From Limnephilus marmoratus (lineage: Eukaryota > Arthropoda > Insecta > Trichoptera > Limnephilidae): a DNA stretch of 64,000 nt. Positions within the stretch are counted from its first letter, which is position 1. Every line of letters starts with the position of its first letter. Shown here in pieces: positions 20,941 to 32,955 of the stretch. A program made the translations under genes and the position numbers. Location: assembly GCA_917880885.1 (NCBI GenBank), contig OU862934.1, forward strand, positions 28,380,734-28,444,733, given 5' to 3'. The notes beneath the pieces were generated by a model that did no database searches, was not told the origin of the DNA, and saw only the letters and a list, made by a program, of their open reading frames with translations.

Positions 20941-21093
20941 TTGAGGTTACGTTAGGTTATTTTTCAACAATTTTTTTTATAACTTTTAATGACTTTTTAA
21001 AGGGGTGTTGAAATTGCATCATTCCGAGTTGTTATGGAACCGAAATTTCTGATATAAACTAGCTGTAAAAGGTTTCTTTGCAATCTGTACAGT

Positions 21094-21269
21094 GGGCCTA
21101 GTCACTAATTTTTGTAAACCTCCGTTTCATGAAGTTACGGGTTTAGCTACGTCACATACCCGTTGTTGTTGTTATTTAAGTTGGCGAATCTGTCAAAATG
21201 CGGGTATGTGACGTAGCTAAACCCGTAACTTCATGAAACGGAGGTTTACAAAAATTAGTGACTAGGCCC
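21094..21269. mobile_element. 176-bp foldback MITE with perfect 69-bp arms
   Basis: The arm GGGCCTAGTCACTAATTTTT through to CGTCACATACCCG (21094-21162) is repeated exactly in reverse complement at 21201-21269, around a 38-bp loop. Perfect identity implies a young insertion or gene conversion. Outer bases CAGT and CTGG pair partly, so the true end may be CAGTGGGCC. Confidence 0.88.
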
Positions 21270-21603
21270 CCAGATCACATTCTAGGAATTATTTGTTGGG
21301 TGGAGTAGTATAATTGGTGCTTGAATTGTCCACAAGACTTTTATATACTATAATTAATTCCTAAAAATATATATTATTGCACATATAAAATATCATTGCT
21401 ATATATTCATGTTTCATATATGGTTGGAGGTATGTTATAATTTAGTCAAATCATTGTGTATAGTCAATATATGTATTGTATTCCATTGTTTAATTTTTAT
21501 ATCATATAATATACAATCAATACATTAAATTAAAAAATCACTTAATAATGCATAAAAAAATATCGATTACATGAAATGAAAGAGCATTCTGAGATATTGG
21601 CTC

Positions 21604-22112
21604 TTAACCCCTCAGACCTCGGGCCAATTTTGTCGAATGGTCAAAATATTTCCGCTTCGCTATAAAATCCAATTAAATGGAATATTTCTGAACGCATCGT
21701 AATACTAAAACCTGTTTTTGAAAGGTGATAAAATACGCTTTCAATTTTTATAATTCGAAACAAACATAATTTTTTAAATATAAGAATTTTGACTGCAAAC
21801 ATAAAAAAAAATTAAAATGGCTCATCTTACATTTTTTCTAACTAAAATTACTATTATTATTAAATGTATTATAAACGTTATCGTCAATTCATTTTTTTGT
21901 CGTTTCATGTAAAAATAATTAATTAAAAATTCATAAAGGTGTACATTTAATTTTTTTTGGGTAAAGTTTTAGATTTGAATATAAAGCATGTTTTTTTCTC
22001 TTTCTAACACTGTTTCGATCATATTGCTAACCATGATGGTAAGAGAGACAACGATTTCTATGAGAACTGTATGAGTTGTTCTGAAATCGAACAAATAGAC
22101 TTGACGGGTTAA
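21604..22112 (+). mobile_element. TTAA MITE family C, complete copy
   Basis: It begins TTAACCCCTCAGACCTCGGG and ends GACTTGACGGGTTAA. The TTAA ends with CCC resemble piggyBac termini. Related copies are at 20630, 32826, 45562 and 52583. It is separated by only 7 bp from the next TTAA MITE. Confidence 0.78.
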
Positions 22113-22119
22113 ATATGCT

Positions 22120-22607
22120 TTAACCTCTTAAAGGCCAGGACCTTTCACGAAAATTTCCTAACAAAGCACCACTTTGAATTTTGAATTGAATGTTTTGTGG
22201 ATTAATTTTGAGCTATTGTATATTTTATTGACCGAAACACATTCCTAGAACAATAAACTATGTACCAAAACAACATTACTTGCGTTAATTACGTAAATTG
22301 ATAGATTTTACAATGTTTTCGTCAAGTAACATGCATCGGACTTTGACAGAAAGAATCGCAGCAAATTTGACATTTTGATGCCACAGATAAAATCATTTAA
22401 AAATATTCTGGGGTTGCCAGGTGAATGAAATTTTTGCCTAGATCCTGGGTAAATTTTGGCGCAAGCGATTCTGACCTTGTCCTTCATACAAATTCTGTAC
22501 ATAGAAGGGTCAAAATCGCAGACAAACATATTTTTTTACGAAATTTTATCCGCGTGTATGCGCACAAACCGCGCGCATCTGCGCGTCTCCGGCCAATAAG
22601 AGGTTAA
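22120..22607 (+). mobile_element. TTAA MITE family A, copy 4
   Basis: The ends are TTAACCTCTTAAAGGCCAGG and CCGGCCAATAAGAGGTTAA. This is the best conserved pair of inverted ends in the family. The body matches copy 1. Confidence 0.88.
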
Positions 22608-22619
22608 AATAACACTGGG

Positions 22620-22870
22620 AGGCATAACAGCCCGGTACATTAGTATGACATTTTGAAATATCCTGCTAGTGACCCAGAAAACATTTCATTTAATTCACTA
22701 CAAGTATTTCTGCAGTATTATAAATGATTTGGTGGTATTTATGAGTAATCTGAGTATTGCACCAGATAGATGGTTCACTTTTACATATAACTACACACTC
22801 AACTCTAATTTCGATTTTTCTGAGATGTCTGACTAATCAACTGGACGATCGGACAGGCTCAAATTATGAT
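22620..22870 (+). repeat. Interspersed repeat D, copy 1
   Basis: CTAGTGACCCAGAAAA, TTATGAGTAATCTGAGTATT, GCACCAGATAGA and GATGTCTGACTAATCAACTG recur in order at 53905-55590, where a SINE and a hAT MITE split them. It is of unknown class and has no coding sequence. Confidence 0.7.
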
Positions 22871-23865
22871 TTAATACAATGGAGATGTAACTTAGTGTAA
22901 TGATTGTATTTTTTTTTTCATTTTACGTAATCATTCTATCACATTTTAAAACCATTATCACTTTGTATAAAAATTATTTAGCATTGTATAATCATTGAAA
23001 TTCATTAATCATTTGCAAAACTCATTTATAAATATCTCAATTGCTAAATTATATATCAAAATTCCTGCAAATCAACATTAAAATTTAAATTAATAATATG
23101 TGTAGAAAGATCTCTAATGTATATTGTATTATTGTAAAGAAAGAATGTAGCGGGTGATTGTTAGGAGTGGAGTTTGATACCCACAGCGGGTACCGTCTTA
23201 CTTGGGTTTCAGAACGAGTTATGCTAACTGAAAATTCTTCAAGTATGCACTAAATTATATATATGTATAGCATTTTGTTTTTCCTTTTTTAATACAAAAA
23301 TGAAATACAGAAACTTCTTTTTAAATATTCAAGTCATTCAAGTATTATTTAAGCATTTGAAATTATTAAACATAATAAAATATTAATTACTTATTAATTG
23401 CATTAAACAAAATTTATTTTTGTACTTTTTGGATTTTTAAACATATTATATTAATATATTATTCTTTAAGCCTCTTGTGATTAAAAAAAATTATTAAAGT
23501 CTAGATCTTTTTCATTGTGATTTTTCCGAGGTAAAAATTATTCTATAAAAATATAACTCGAAATTTTCGTGCAATATCAATATTGTATTTGCTCAATTTT
23601 TGCAAAATTTGGCTTCTTTTTTAATATTTTAGTATTAGTTTGCAAAAGATTATGAAATTTAAAAAACCCTCCTTATTTTAGAAATAATTTTAATTCACTT
23701 TTTTCAACATTTTATTATTAAAATAAGTATTGCATATTTATCAATATAAAATCAGATGTTCCCACAAAAATGACATCTCAGCTATTCATAAACAATAGAA
23801 ACAAGGGAGATGGCCCCTGAATCGAAGCCCTCTTTTGTTTCTACCCACACACCAAACGCTTGACT
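22871..23865. other. AT-rich intergenic DNA, nothing recognised
   Basis: Very high A+T with no credible ORF, inverted repeat or tandem repeat. Confidence 0.5.
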
Positions 23866-23867
23866 TT

Positions 23868-24127
23868 TATTGCAAACTTGCATAGTCACATTGATGGTCT
23901 TGTAATCGTAACTCTACCATCATGCCATCTTTCCCCCTGTTTCTATTATCTTCAAATTTTTAAGTTTCAAACTAGGCAATACTTCCCTCATACATTGACG
24001 CAATTGCCTGTATGTGATTCGTATTCACTTCATACTTGGACAACACCTTCCATAGCTTTTTCCTATCGACTCGGTCGTTTGCCTTTTATAGATCTACGAA
24101 GACAAGGAAGAGTTTCTGTTTTTTTTT
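23868..24127 (-). pseudogene. LINE reverse-transcriptase fragment
   Basis: The - strand reads LFLVFVDL, then a stop, then KANDRVDRKKLWKVLSKYEV and a degenerate IQAIASMYEG. This matches the LINE RT motif in which FVDLEKAYDRV surrounds the first catalytic Asp, followed by LW..L...GV...L...I..MY. The expected Tyr before DRV is Asn and the frame has stops, so it is dead. Confidence 0.7.
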
Positions 24128-24982
24128 TTACAAGAAACTCATTATTGTTGTTATAGGACATTTCGGTTAGTTCTCTGTGTGTTCTAGCAACTGTCGCGTG
24201 TGTTTCTGCTCATTTCACGTTGTGACATTTTTTGTTTTAATAAGTTTTCAAAATGGAGTCATCTTGCAAGAGTAAACATGACACTACTTTAAATGATAAA
24301 ATGGATATTTATGAAAGATTGATTGTGGAGTTTGTTTGTTTTTACTAAATGCCTGTTTAATGTTTAGCGTATTTCCTGAACGCGTTGCAACTGGATCACG
24401 AGATACACGCACTATTTTGTGTTTACAGTAAAGCTTGGATGAGTGTAAATTAGACTCATCCACATTGGTAACACTGAAATTGTTCATTTTTGATAAATTT
24501 CAACTTTAAGCGGACATTCAGTTTAATTGGTGTTACTTTAGGCACTAAAGTATCAAATAAGGTATTATTGTACATTTTAACCTAAAATTATTGTTTTATT
24601 TTCACTACATAGTATTCTTTATAATTTTATCATAATATACCTATATATTTTCATTCTCTTTATAAAGTTAGCATAATATAAATAATTTTTGTACAGTATT
24701 ATTTTGACTTACTGCTTTATTCACTTCATTCTATAAAATAGCATAGATCTTTGTATAATAATTATTATAAATTTAATAAATAGTAAATCATTGCTTTAAT
24801 TCTTATTTTTATAAAACGTTTCTCAAAGAAGCAAAAATGAAACCAAACGAACTAGGATATTTTGTACTAATCTTTTCAATGCGGAAATATTTAATTAAAA
24901 AAATGTCAAACATTGCATGTTAAACGCATTATACTTATCTCTGTTCATGGAGATTTTTTTGCTATGTTTATTTATCAGATTT

Positions 24983-25040
24983 GAATGATTCCAAGCATTT
25001 CCCAACCTTCCTCTTCCCCACCTCCTTTAAGGGCCCGCAA
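24983..25040 (+). mobile_element. SINE-A internal fragment
   Basis: A short match to the SINE-A body, CATTTCCCAACCTTCCTCTT followed by CCCCACCTCC. Confidence 0.4.
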
Positions 25041-25248
25041 CCCGAATTTCTACCGATTTCTTACATAATTCCCTTAAACACGGTAAGTTTTAAAGCTCTT
25101 AAAAAAATATATGTTATTTTTGAAGATAATATCTACACATTGCCCGCGCCGAAACGCAAATTATATAAAATTCCCTGGACAGAAAAAATCTCAAAGTATG
25201 CTCCAAAAATTATTATGAACACGTTTGTTTCAGTTATTTTACAAGTTA

Positions 25249-25412
25249 GGGAACGTACCCATACTACGTGACCAACTTTTTGCAATTTTTAACCCCTCCC
25301 CCCCCCCCGGTGACCAAAATCCTAAGCAACCCGCCGCTCATTTGTATGGAGCGTGACATTTTGAAGACACCCCTCCCCCCCTAAACGTGTCACATAGTAT
25401 GGGTACGTTCCC
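25249..25412. mobile_element. 164-bp MITE with TTA duplication
   Basis: The inverted ends are GGGAACGTACCCATACTACG and, from the right, GGGAACGTACCCATACTATG. The flanks are TTA (246-248 and 413-415 past 25000). The interior has a run of 12 C and a second C run. The 3-bp duplication suggests PIF/Harbinger, as for the MITE at 16720, but the terminal sequence differs. Confidence 0.8.
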
Positions 25413-25712
25413 TTATATGTATGAAAAAATTCACAGTGTTTCTTTAAATGCTGTTTAAGACAATGCCTGCGAGATTTTTGCTCTATTTTAAATGAGTCGC
25501 GTTTTATCAAACATTTTCGCAATTTTCACATCGATTTTGTCGCTGTAAATGTTAGCGCTCTCCTCTAACATTCGTAACTTCGTATCTCTCCATCTTCTTC
25601 TTTTCGAGCCCGGTTGCAGAGCTTTAATTATAGATGCCATAATATTTAGTTCACATACAAAAAAATATCAGAATTGAAATTTGCTTGAAACTTTAGCTAT
25701 GTTTTGTAACCA

Positions 25713-25790
25713 ATTCTGATAATCCAGGTATTTCCCAACCTTCCTCTTTTACTTCTCCTTCCCCTCCCCAACATTCCCTCAGCCTCGCTT
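25713..25790 (+). mobile_element. SINE-A internal fragment
   Basis: GATAATCCAGGTATTTCCCA, ACCTTCCTCTTTTACTTCTC and CTTCCCCTCCCCAACATTCC match the pyrimidine-rich body of SINE-A. Confidence 0.55.
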
Positions 25791-25794
25791 ATTA

Positions 25795-26575
25795 TCCGTA
25801 TTAAAAATAAAAATCAAATTTGAACAGATTTTTGAAAATTATTTTCTCTCCATGAACAACAGAGTAACAACGATTTGGTATAATGTACGCAATTCACTAT
25901 AAATATTACGTCAAAATTAACAGGACAAAAAAATAACTGCAATATTTTTACTAACTAAAAAATACATTTAAAAAATCTCAGTCATATAAAATGATTTCCT
26001 TACAAATTAAAAAAAAATGTTTTAAATAATTTTTATTCTCCGGATTAAAGATTTGTTTATTATTACTTTAATATTACATTATCTCACTTGTAAATAATAT
26101 TAGATTGTATAAAAGTTCATTATCATCACATTAAATTAGTTTTTATTTTAAGGTTATGTTTGATTCTGCATACATAATAATAGAAAATTATTGTCATGTT
26201 ACTTTACGCAAATGTATATTTTTTTCTTCTAAGTGTTCACAATTTCTCAAGCAAATTTGTATGTACAAATTTTAAATTACAACAGTTGCGTATTTTAGAA
26301 AAGTCTGTTTAATGTTATCGTTTTTGATATACGTTTTCTAAACCGTCCTCAAATGTTTTATAATTCACAATTAATGCAATTCAATAGGACTTAAATTTTA
26401 ATCTTATGTGATATTGAAAACTTTAGTTTATTAGAATTGATTCATGTCAAAAACAGAAGTAATAAATCTAGTTGTTTTTATTAAAATTCCATGTGCATAT
26501 TCCTTTCCTGTTATATTTGTTTCTCCAAATTGTGCTTTAACACAGCAAAATTGTTAATTTTTCACATGTTTCCAT
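25795..26575. other. AT-rich intergenic DNA, nothing recognised
   Basis: No credible gene or repeat structure was seen. Confidence 0.5.
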
Positions 26576-26579
26576 CACC

Positions 26580-26800
26580 CCTAAAATTGGGTTTCCACAA
26601 ATACAGATTTCCACAAACTGGTTTCCACAAATACTTGTTTCCACAAACACTGGTTTCCACAAATACTGGTTTTTGTCACCTGTAAAATTGGGTTTCCACA
26701 AATACAGGTTTTTATAAATGCAGGTTTCCACACACCTGATTTCCACACAACTGATTTCCACAAATACTGGTTTCTGCAAATACTGATTTCCGTCACCATT
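26580..26800. repeat. 17-bp GGTTTCCACAAATACTG array
   Basis: About 11 units of GGTTTCCACAAATACTG, with variants such as GATTTCCACAAACTG. The same unit reappears at 27855-27990, so the array is split by a LINE fragment and about 550 bp of other DNA. Confidence 0.88.
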
Positions 26801-26824
26801 TTTAGAATAAATACGCCTTTAACC

Positions 26825-27300
26825 CATAAAATTGACTTAACTAACTAACCATCACGCCGTTTGCCACAGGGGTAGGCAGAGAGGACGGACCGCCAAACAA
26901 CTCGATCTTGGCACACACTCTTTGCCTCACTCACATTCGTACATCATCTCATACATACTGTTCTATTATTCTGACTTTTGACATAGCCCGTCTTAAGTAT
27001 CTGATTCACTTGATCATGCCATGTCTTCCTCAGGCATCCCAGACTTTTTCTACCATTCACATTTGCGTTATATATTCTTTTTACACTACTTTCTTCGTTC
27101 ATTCGCTCTACGTGCCCAAACCATTTGAGGGTCCCTTTCTTAATCTTGCTCATTATACTTACATCAGCCTTACATTATTTGCGGATATCCACATTTCTAA
27201 CACGATCATATTGTTGGATGTTGTGTGTTGTGATTGTCCTATTTTATATTTAAATTCATGTAGCACTGAACATTTCCTTCTCATTCATTTTAATCTCGAT
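26825..27300 (-). pseudogene. LINE 3' end (RT C-terminal region)
   Basis: The - strand frame reads MSKIKKGTLKWFGHVERMNE, ESSVKRIYNANVNGRKSLG and LRKTWHDQVNQILK. LKWFGHVERM and a following GR..LGR.R..W.D are hallmarks of the C-terminal tail of insect LINE ORF2. The 3' tail continues as CCGTCCTCTCTGCCTACCCC and AACGGCGTGATGGTTAGTTA on the - strand. Upstream coding (27160-27300) is full of stops. Confidence 0.8.
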
Positions 27301-27854
27301 GTGTAGAGCCCTTTATATTAAACTTTCGCGTCTATGCCACCTTTTACTCACAGATCGCCATAAAAGTTTTGTCTATTACCCTCTGTTGTCTGTGGCACAT
27401 AAACTTTCACTTTTGTGTTTATAAAATGGCGTGTTTTGACGCTTGTCATTATTCTTCTCTTGAAAACATTCTAAATCTTACAAACAGTCTCTCTCTATCC
27501 TCGTCTAAACTCTGCTTGTTTAGCAAACCGTCGTTCACTTCTGTAAATTAATTAGTCTAAATTATTGTCACAGTCAAGTGTTCAGACAAAATCACTCTGT
27601 AAAATTTATTCTTCAGAATAAACAGTTGCAAACATCCAGTATCACAACACAAGTGTTTTTTACTACAAAGGATTACCTCAAAATACCAACTCTATCACTC
27701 TTGTACGGTTCCCTGGTGTGGAACTGAAGGAAGCAAACAAAGGCAGCTCAGCCTTACAAACTGACTGCAGCTATCTGGAGAGAACCACACCTGGATCTGC
27801 GCACATAAATGGTTTTACTACACATGCGCCTCAGGGATCTCATTTCAACCGCAT

Positions 27855-27990
27855 ACAGGTTTCCATAAATACAGGTTTCCACAAAACTGGTTTTTGCAAA
27901 TACTGGTTTTCCACAAAAACAGGTTTCCTTTAATACTAGTTTCTGTAACATTGGGTTTCCTAAAATATTTAGTTTCTCATAAACTCGGTT
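27855..27990. repeat. 17-bp GGTTTCCACAAATACTG array, second block
   Basis: About seven degenerate units (AGGTTTCCATAAATACA, GGTTTTCCACAAAAACA and similar) of the array at 26580. Confidence 0.8.
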
Positions 27991-29580
27991 TCCCAGTTTT
28001 ATTACATTATGTATTAATTTGACATGGATCTTTTCACTGAATAAAATGTATTTAAGTTACAGTATTTTGATCTGAATGTAGTATTGATGATTGTAAAGTT
28101 TTATGGCTTACAGCTGATGTAAGGAGATTGCCAAATAATTTCTCAGTTAATTTCGAAAATATTAAGTTATGGAAATCACTTTATACAACGTCTTTACTTT
28201 TCGACAAACCGATTTCCGACTGTGTTACAATATTTAAAATACATGAAAAGCAAATTGCTGCACTGCCATTTTTTATAGAAATCTAATAATTATAGTCCGA
28301 TAATATAGTTACTGATTTTCGTCAAAAGCGGAAATCGCAGGTATCAAAATTAATAATAAACTGCTAAAAAACCTATGATCTGGATGAAGCTTTTTTTTGT
28401 GAACATGGCTTCAATTTTTATTTATAGTTGGGGTGTTTTAAACTCCATCAAATCGGCAATCAGCACTACATATAATGTATAAGTTTTGACATTAAATAGT
28501 TCTAATCGAACGCCAATTCTCGGCCCGTTTTAGCTTTTGGTCAAAAATAATTTGTTATACTTGAAAGCTGATCACAATTTGAGTAAAAGCTGAAACGGGG
28601 CTGAGAATCGGCATTTAATTACTTCCATTTTATTGGTCTCAGTTAAATGCTGTTTCTCAGCCTGTTTCAGCCACTGACGAGCGTGACAACAAGTCCGCTG
28701 ATTGAAAATTTGATCAAACGCTGAAATGGGCCGATTATCAGCGTTTAACAGGGACAATTAAAATGGCACTGATTGTTGATTTGATGGTAATCAAACATGA
28801 TAGTTTGAAATGCAAAATTAACTTACAGAATAGAGAATTATTATATGTTCAACACCAAGGAAGGGTTTGGTAGTTCTGTACAGAACTGAATTGTATATTA
28901 TACTATTATTGTAAACAATAGTTGTATATTTGGGAATGTTGTTTGTATATTAGAATTCTGCTCGAAAAGCAATTAGTTCCCGTGTTTTTTTGTTGTTGCA
29001 AATGTTTAACTTTAACAATTTTGAATCTGTTAATTTAATTACACATTAAGCCTAAGAAAATTGGATTTGAACCTTTGCTAATATTATTAGTGAAATGAAT
29101 CTTCAAAAATAAAATGCGTGTATATAAAATAATATGAAGGAAAAAAGTGAGGTTATGTGTCGTTTCAAAACTGTATAAAAGACGCACTTAAATTTGCAGT
29201 TTTGGCGTCGCAATTGTAGATATTTTGGATATATAAAAAAATTGTTAGTTCCCCTTTTGACTGCCTGCAAACCTTAGTATGTCAAGCTGTTTCTAATATG
29301 TGACGCTCAATTCTATCTGCCTGCCCTTTCGGAGTTAGTAAAAATGGTGTGTAACAAATAATTTGTTAATGTAATATAGTTAAATATTTGCTAATGTACA
29401 ACAGCAGGGTTTTCGATTATTTTTAAAGCGTTTTTTGAGTGTCGCTAAGAAGTTATGATATTAAAACGAAATGGTATTTGAAATACCAAATGACAATTCT
29501 TTTACTCGTTTAAAAAGATATAAGATACATGTAATAATTCTTATAATCATTATTTGTACGTTAATTGCTCCCTTTTTCCA
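27991..29580. other. AT-rich intergenic DNA with faint internal repetition
   Basis: Mostly unremarkable. Between about 28505 and 28750, degenerate pieces of AACGCTGAAACGGGCTGAGA recur in both orientations, probably an old decayed repeat. No gene was seen. Confidence 0.45.
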
Positions 29581-29634
29581 ACGAACGATTTGCAATCTGA
29601 TAAGTTTTAAGATTTTCACGGCCAGAAGCATTTT

Positions 29635-29860
29635 CGTTATATGTTTTTGGGGTGTTGTGCCGTGTTGCGCTACCTCCTTCTTTAGCCAACGTTTCGGACA
29701 TCGTTGCAGTGTCCATCATCAGGGCAGATCCGGCAGATCCGGTAGATGTCTACCGGATCTGCCGGATCTGCCCTGATGATGGACACTGCAACGATGTCCG
29801 AAACGTTGGCTAAAGAAGGAGGTAGCGCAACACGGCACAACACCCCAAAAACATATAACG
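29635..29860. repeat. Perfect 226-bp palindrome (snapback)
   Basis: Two 112-bp arms (29635-29746, 29749-29860) are exact reverse complements around a 2-bp spacer (TG). The right arm reads CCCTGATGATGGACACTGCA, then ACGATGTCCGAAACGTTGG. CTGATGA plus a GGACA/TGTCC stem plus GAAAC resembles a hammerhead ribozyme core, as found in Penelope-like retroelements. A one-arm relative lies at 47464-47590. The direct repeat GATTTGCAATCTG flanks the region at 29587 and 29863. The ribozyme reading is an inference, and stem I and the cleavage site are not established. Confidence 0.85.
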
Positions 29861-30159
29861 AAGATTTGCAATCTGTTTAAAACAAGATTGTTGATTTTTA
29901 TTTTTAATAATATAATTAATTGTTTGGTTAACTTTATTGGATTGATATTATTACGCTGTGTTAAGATTTGTAATAAAAATAATATAATATTGTCTAGGTG
30001 CGTAATATGTAAACTTGACGGATGGCGATTTTTGATGTTTTCAAAATAAATATTGAATTTATGAGATGGACGTGTTTTATTATATATCAAATTGTTTGAT
30101 CATATATTTTCAAATGTTGAAATTGAATTTTACATGTCTCCAGGGGTTTCATTTATGGG

Positions 30160-30437
30160 TATCGCCGCCCCGAGAACCAGGGATGCCCAGGGTCATGAGG
30201 TGAGGTTTGTCTAGGTGGCAGACGTGTCAATCAGGAGAGACTGGTTGAGGGAGACCTTTCGACCTCTCCAGTCAGACTCGACCCGCCTTGCCTCAGCGGG
30301 AGGAATAGATTCACGCGTCAGTTGAACCTAGACAAGTTGACCCACCTCTCATACCTTTTTCCTTCCCAGAACTTCCGCTCCTTATAAAGACCCTCCAAAA
30401 GGCGTCCCCAAAAACGGCATAGGCCCGAAGGAAATTA
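30160..30437 (+). mobile_element. SINE-B copy, diverged
   Basis: The head ATGGGTATCGCCGCCCCGAG and body GGGATGCCCAGGGTCATGAG, TTCCCAGAACTTCCGCTCCT and CATAGGCCCGAAGGAAATTA are present. The A-tail is missing. Confidence 0.78.
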
Positions 30438-30439
30438 TT

Positions 30440-30665
30440 GTTGGCTCATAGTTTAAAATTTCAAAGTGCTAGAGCTCAAAGCTTGAAAGTTTAAAGCTCG
30501 AAAGCTCATAGTTTGAAAGTTCAAAGCGCGAAAGCTCAAAATAGAAAGCTAATAATTTGAAAGTTCAAAGCTCGAAAGCACAAAGCTGATAGTTCAAAGC
30601 TTGAAAGCTCATAATTTGCAAGTTTAAACTGCAAAAGCTCAAACTAAAATCTCCAAAGCTTGTGA
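30440..30665. repeat. ~18-bp AAAGCTCGAAAGCTCATAGTTTGAAAGTTC array
   Basis: Short units AGCTCAAAGCTTGAAAGTTT, AAAGCTCGAAAGCTCATAG and similar are repeated about 12 times. It is followed at once by the ~170-bp array. Confidence 0.85.
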
Positions 30666-30689
30666 GCTCACCTTTCAATGATAGATTTC

Positions 30690-32425
30690 GCAATCTTCAT
30701 AACAAAGTTGCGCAGTTTGCGTACATTTCATTAATTACCAAGACGCAAATTGGACACCACCGGTTTCTGGTTCGACAACTTCAAAGTTGTGAGGATTGCA
30801 TACAAAAGGCGCATTTTCAAAAGTATTTGACCTCATCAATCTCTTGTGCTCCTGGTAGATTAACTGTAAAAAATGTTTTTTGTGGTTGGGAAGGCTGGAT
30901 AAAATATATTATGGTTTTGAAACCACCACCTATTTCTGATTCTTCCGTGTACATGACGACTTTAAAGTTGTGAGGATTGCATACAACAGGCGCATTTTCA
31001 AAATGTTTGACCTCTTTAATCTCTAGTGCTCCTGGTAGATTGTCTGCAAAAATTGTGGTTTTTGTAATAGTTGGGACACTGGAGAAAATTTATGGTTATC
31101 ACCTATTTCTGATTCTACCATGTACATGACAACTTCAAAGTTGTGAGGATTGCATACAAAAGGCGTATTTTTAATAATTTTTGACCTCTTCAACCTCCTG
31201 TGCTCCTGGTAGATGGTCTGTAAAAAATGTTGTTTTCGTAGGCCACTAGAGAAAAATTATGGTTTGAAACCACCCGGTTTCTATATGTACATGACAACTT
31301 CAAAGTTGTTAGAATTGCATACAGCAGGCGCATTTAAAAAAATGTTTGACCTCTTCAACCTCTTGTGCTCCTGGTAGATTTTCGGTAAAACATGTTGTTT
31401 TCGTAGTTGGGACGGACACTGGAGAAAAATAATCGTTTTGAAACTGCCACCTATTTCTGATTCTACCAGTACGTGACAACTTCAAAGTTGTGAAGATTGC
31501 ATACGAAAGGCGAATTTTTAATAATTTTTGACCTCTTCAACCTCCTGTGCTCCTGGTAGATTTTCTGTAAACTATGTTGTTTTTGTAGTTGGGACAGACA
31601 CTGGAGAAAATTAATCGTTTTGAAACCGCCACCTATTTCTGATTCTACCATGTAGGTACATGAAACTTCAAAGTTGTGAGGATTGCATACAAAAGGCGTA
31701 TTTTTAATAATTTTTGACCCCTTCAATCTTCTGTGCTCCTGGTAGATTTGTCTGAAAATTAATGTTGTTTTTCCAAGGCCCAAATTGGACACCACCTGTT
31801 CCTGTTTCTACCATGTACATGACAACTTCAAAGTTGCGAGGATTGCATACAACAGGCGTATTTTTAATAATGTTTGACCCCTTCAACCTCTTGTGCTCCT
31901 GGTAGATTTATCTGTAAAAAGTGTTGTTTTTGTAGTGACATTTGAGAAAATGTATGGTTACCACCACCTGCTTCTGATTCTAATGTACATGACAACTTCA
32001 AAGTTGTGAGGATTGCATACAAAAGGCGCATTTTCAAGAGTGATTGACCTCTTCAATCTCTTGTAAAAAATGTTGTTTTTGTAGGTCACTAGAGAAAATG
32101 TATGGTTTGAAACCACCACCTGTTTCCGATTCTACCATTAAAAAAATACCACTAATAACTTAAAAGTTGTGAGAATTGCACAACAGGCGCATTGTCAATG
32201 ATGCAATGGCGCATGTCAATGATGTTTTGACCTCTTCAACCTCCTGTGCTCCTAGTAGATGTAAATTTTGTTTTTCCAAGGCCCAAATTGGACATCACCT
32301 TTTTTTGTTTCTACCGTGTATTTGACAACTTAAAAGTTGTGAGAATTGCATACAATAGGCGTATTTTCAAAAATGTTTGACCTCTTCAACCTTTGTGCTC
32401 CCGGATTTTCTGTAAAAAAAATATT
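30690..32425. repeat. ~170-bp tandem array, about 10 units
   Basis: The unit contains ATGACAACTTCAAAGTTGTG, AGGATTGCATACAAAAGGCG, TTGACCTCTTCAACCTC, TGTGCTCCTGGTAGATT and ACCACCTATTTCTGATTCTA. Occurrences of AACTTCAAAGTTGTGAGGAT-like cores lie near 30777, 30959, 31132, 31299, 31480, 31667, 31824, 31996, 32160 and 32330. The core AACTTCAAAGTT is a perfect 12-bp palindrome in every good unit. Its nucleosome-sized period is typical of satellite DNA. Confidence 0.93.
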
Positions 32426-32825
32426 GTTTTGTAGTTGGGAAATAATTCAGAGTCTACTTCTAATTCATGGGGTTGTCATCACAGGTTTCCAACTTCACTT
32501 TACCTTATTCTGAGATATGAGGTGTCAAAGTTTGCAAAGATGATTTCTTATTATCTATTTACCAATTTCTGATTTTGAGGTTGGTGGCGTGTGTAATATA
32601 TTAATTATGGTTAAATCCGCATAGTTGGCGGTAAGAACTGCTTCATAGCTTTGAGTGATTATTGTTTATAGAATTAACGACAGTTGTCTCAGACTCTTTT
32701 GTTTTAGGGAGATTGTAAAAATGGAGACCGGTGAACTATTGTGAATTTCATGATTCTAAGTATTAATGAAAGATAAGTGCTTGTAAGTCATTGGTGTATT
32801 TATTAACCAAGTGAAGACATTACAG

Positions 32826-32955
32826 CATGTTGTGTTCTTTTTCCAATTCCGTTTAGATCATATTTCTCGCTACGATAGTAAGGGAGACACAACGATGTCT
32901 ATGAGACCTATTTGAGTTGTTCCGAAAAGCGAACAAATTACCCTGAGGGGTTTAA
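32826..32955 (+). mobile_element. TTAA MITE family C, right-end fragment
   Basis: TTTAGATCATATTTCTCGCT, ACGATAGTAAGGGAGACACA and the end CCCTGAGGGGTTTAAA match the right part of family C. The end is close to the inverse of TTAACCCCTCAG. Confidence 0.7.

Noticed and set aside
24284..24487. 67-residue - strand ORF
   Set aside because: No family resemblance, no splice sites and ordinary AT-rich composition; treated as chance.
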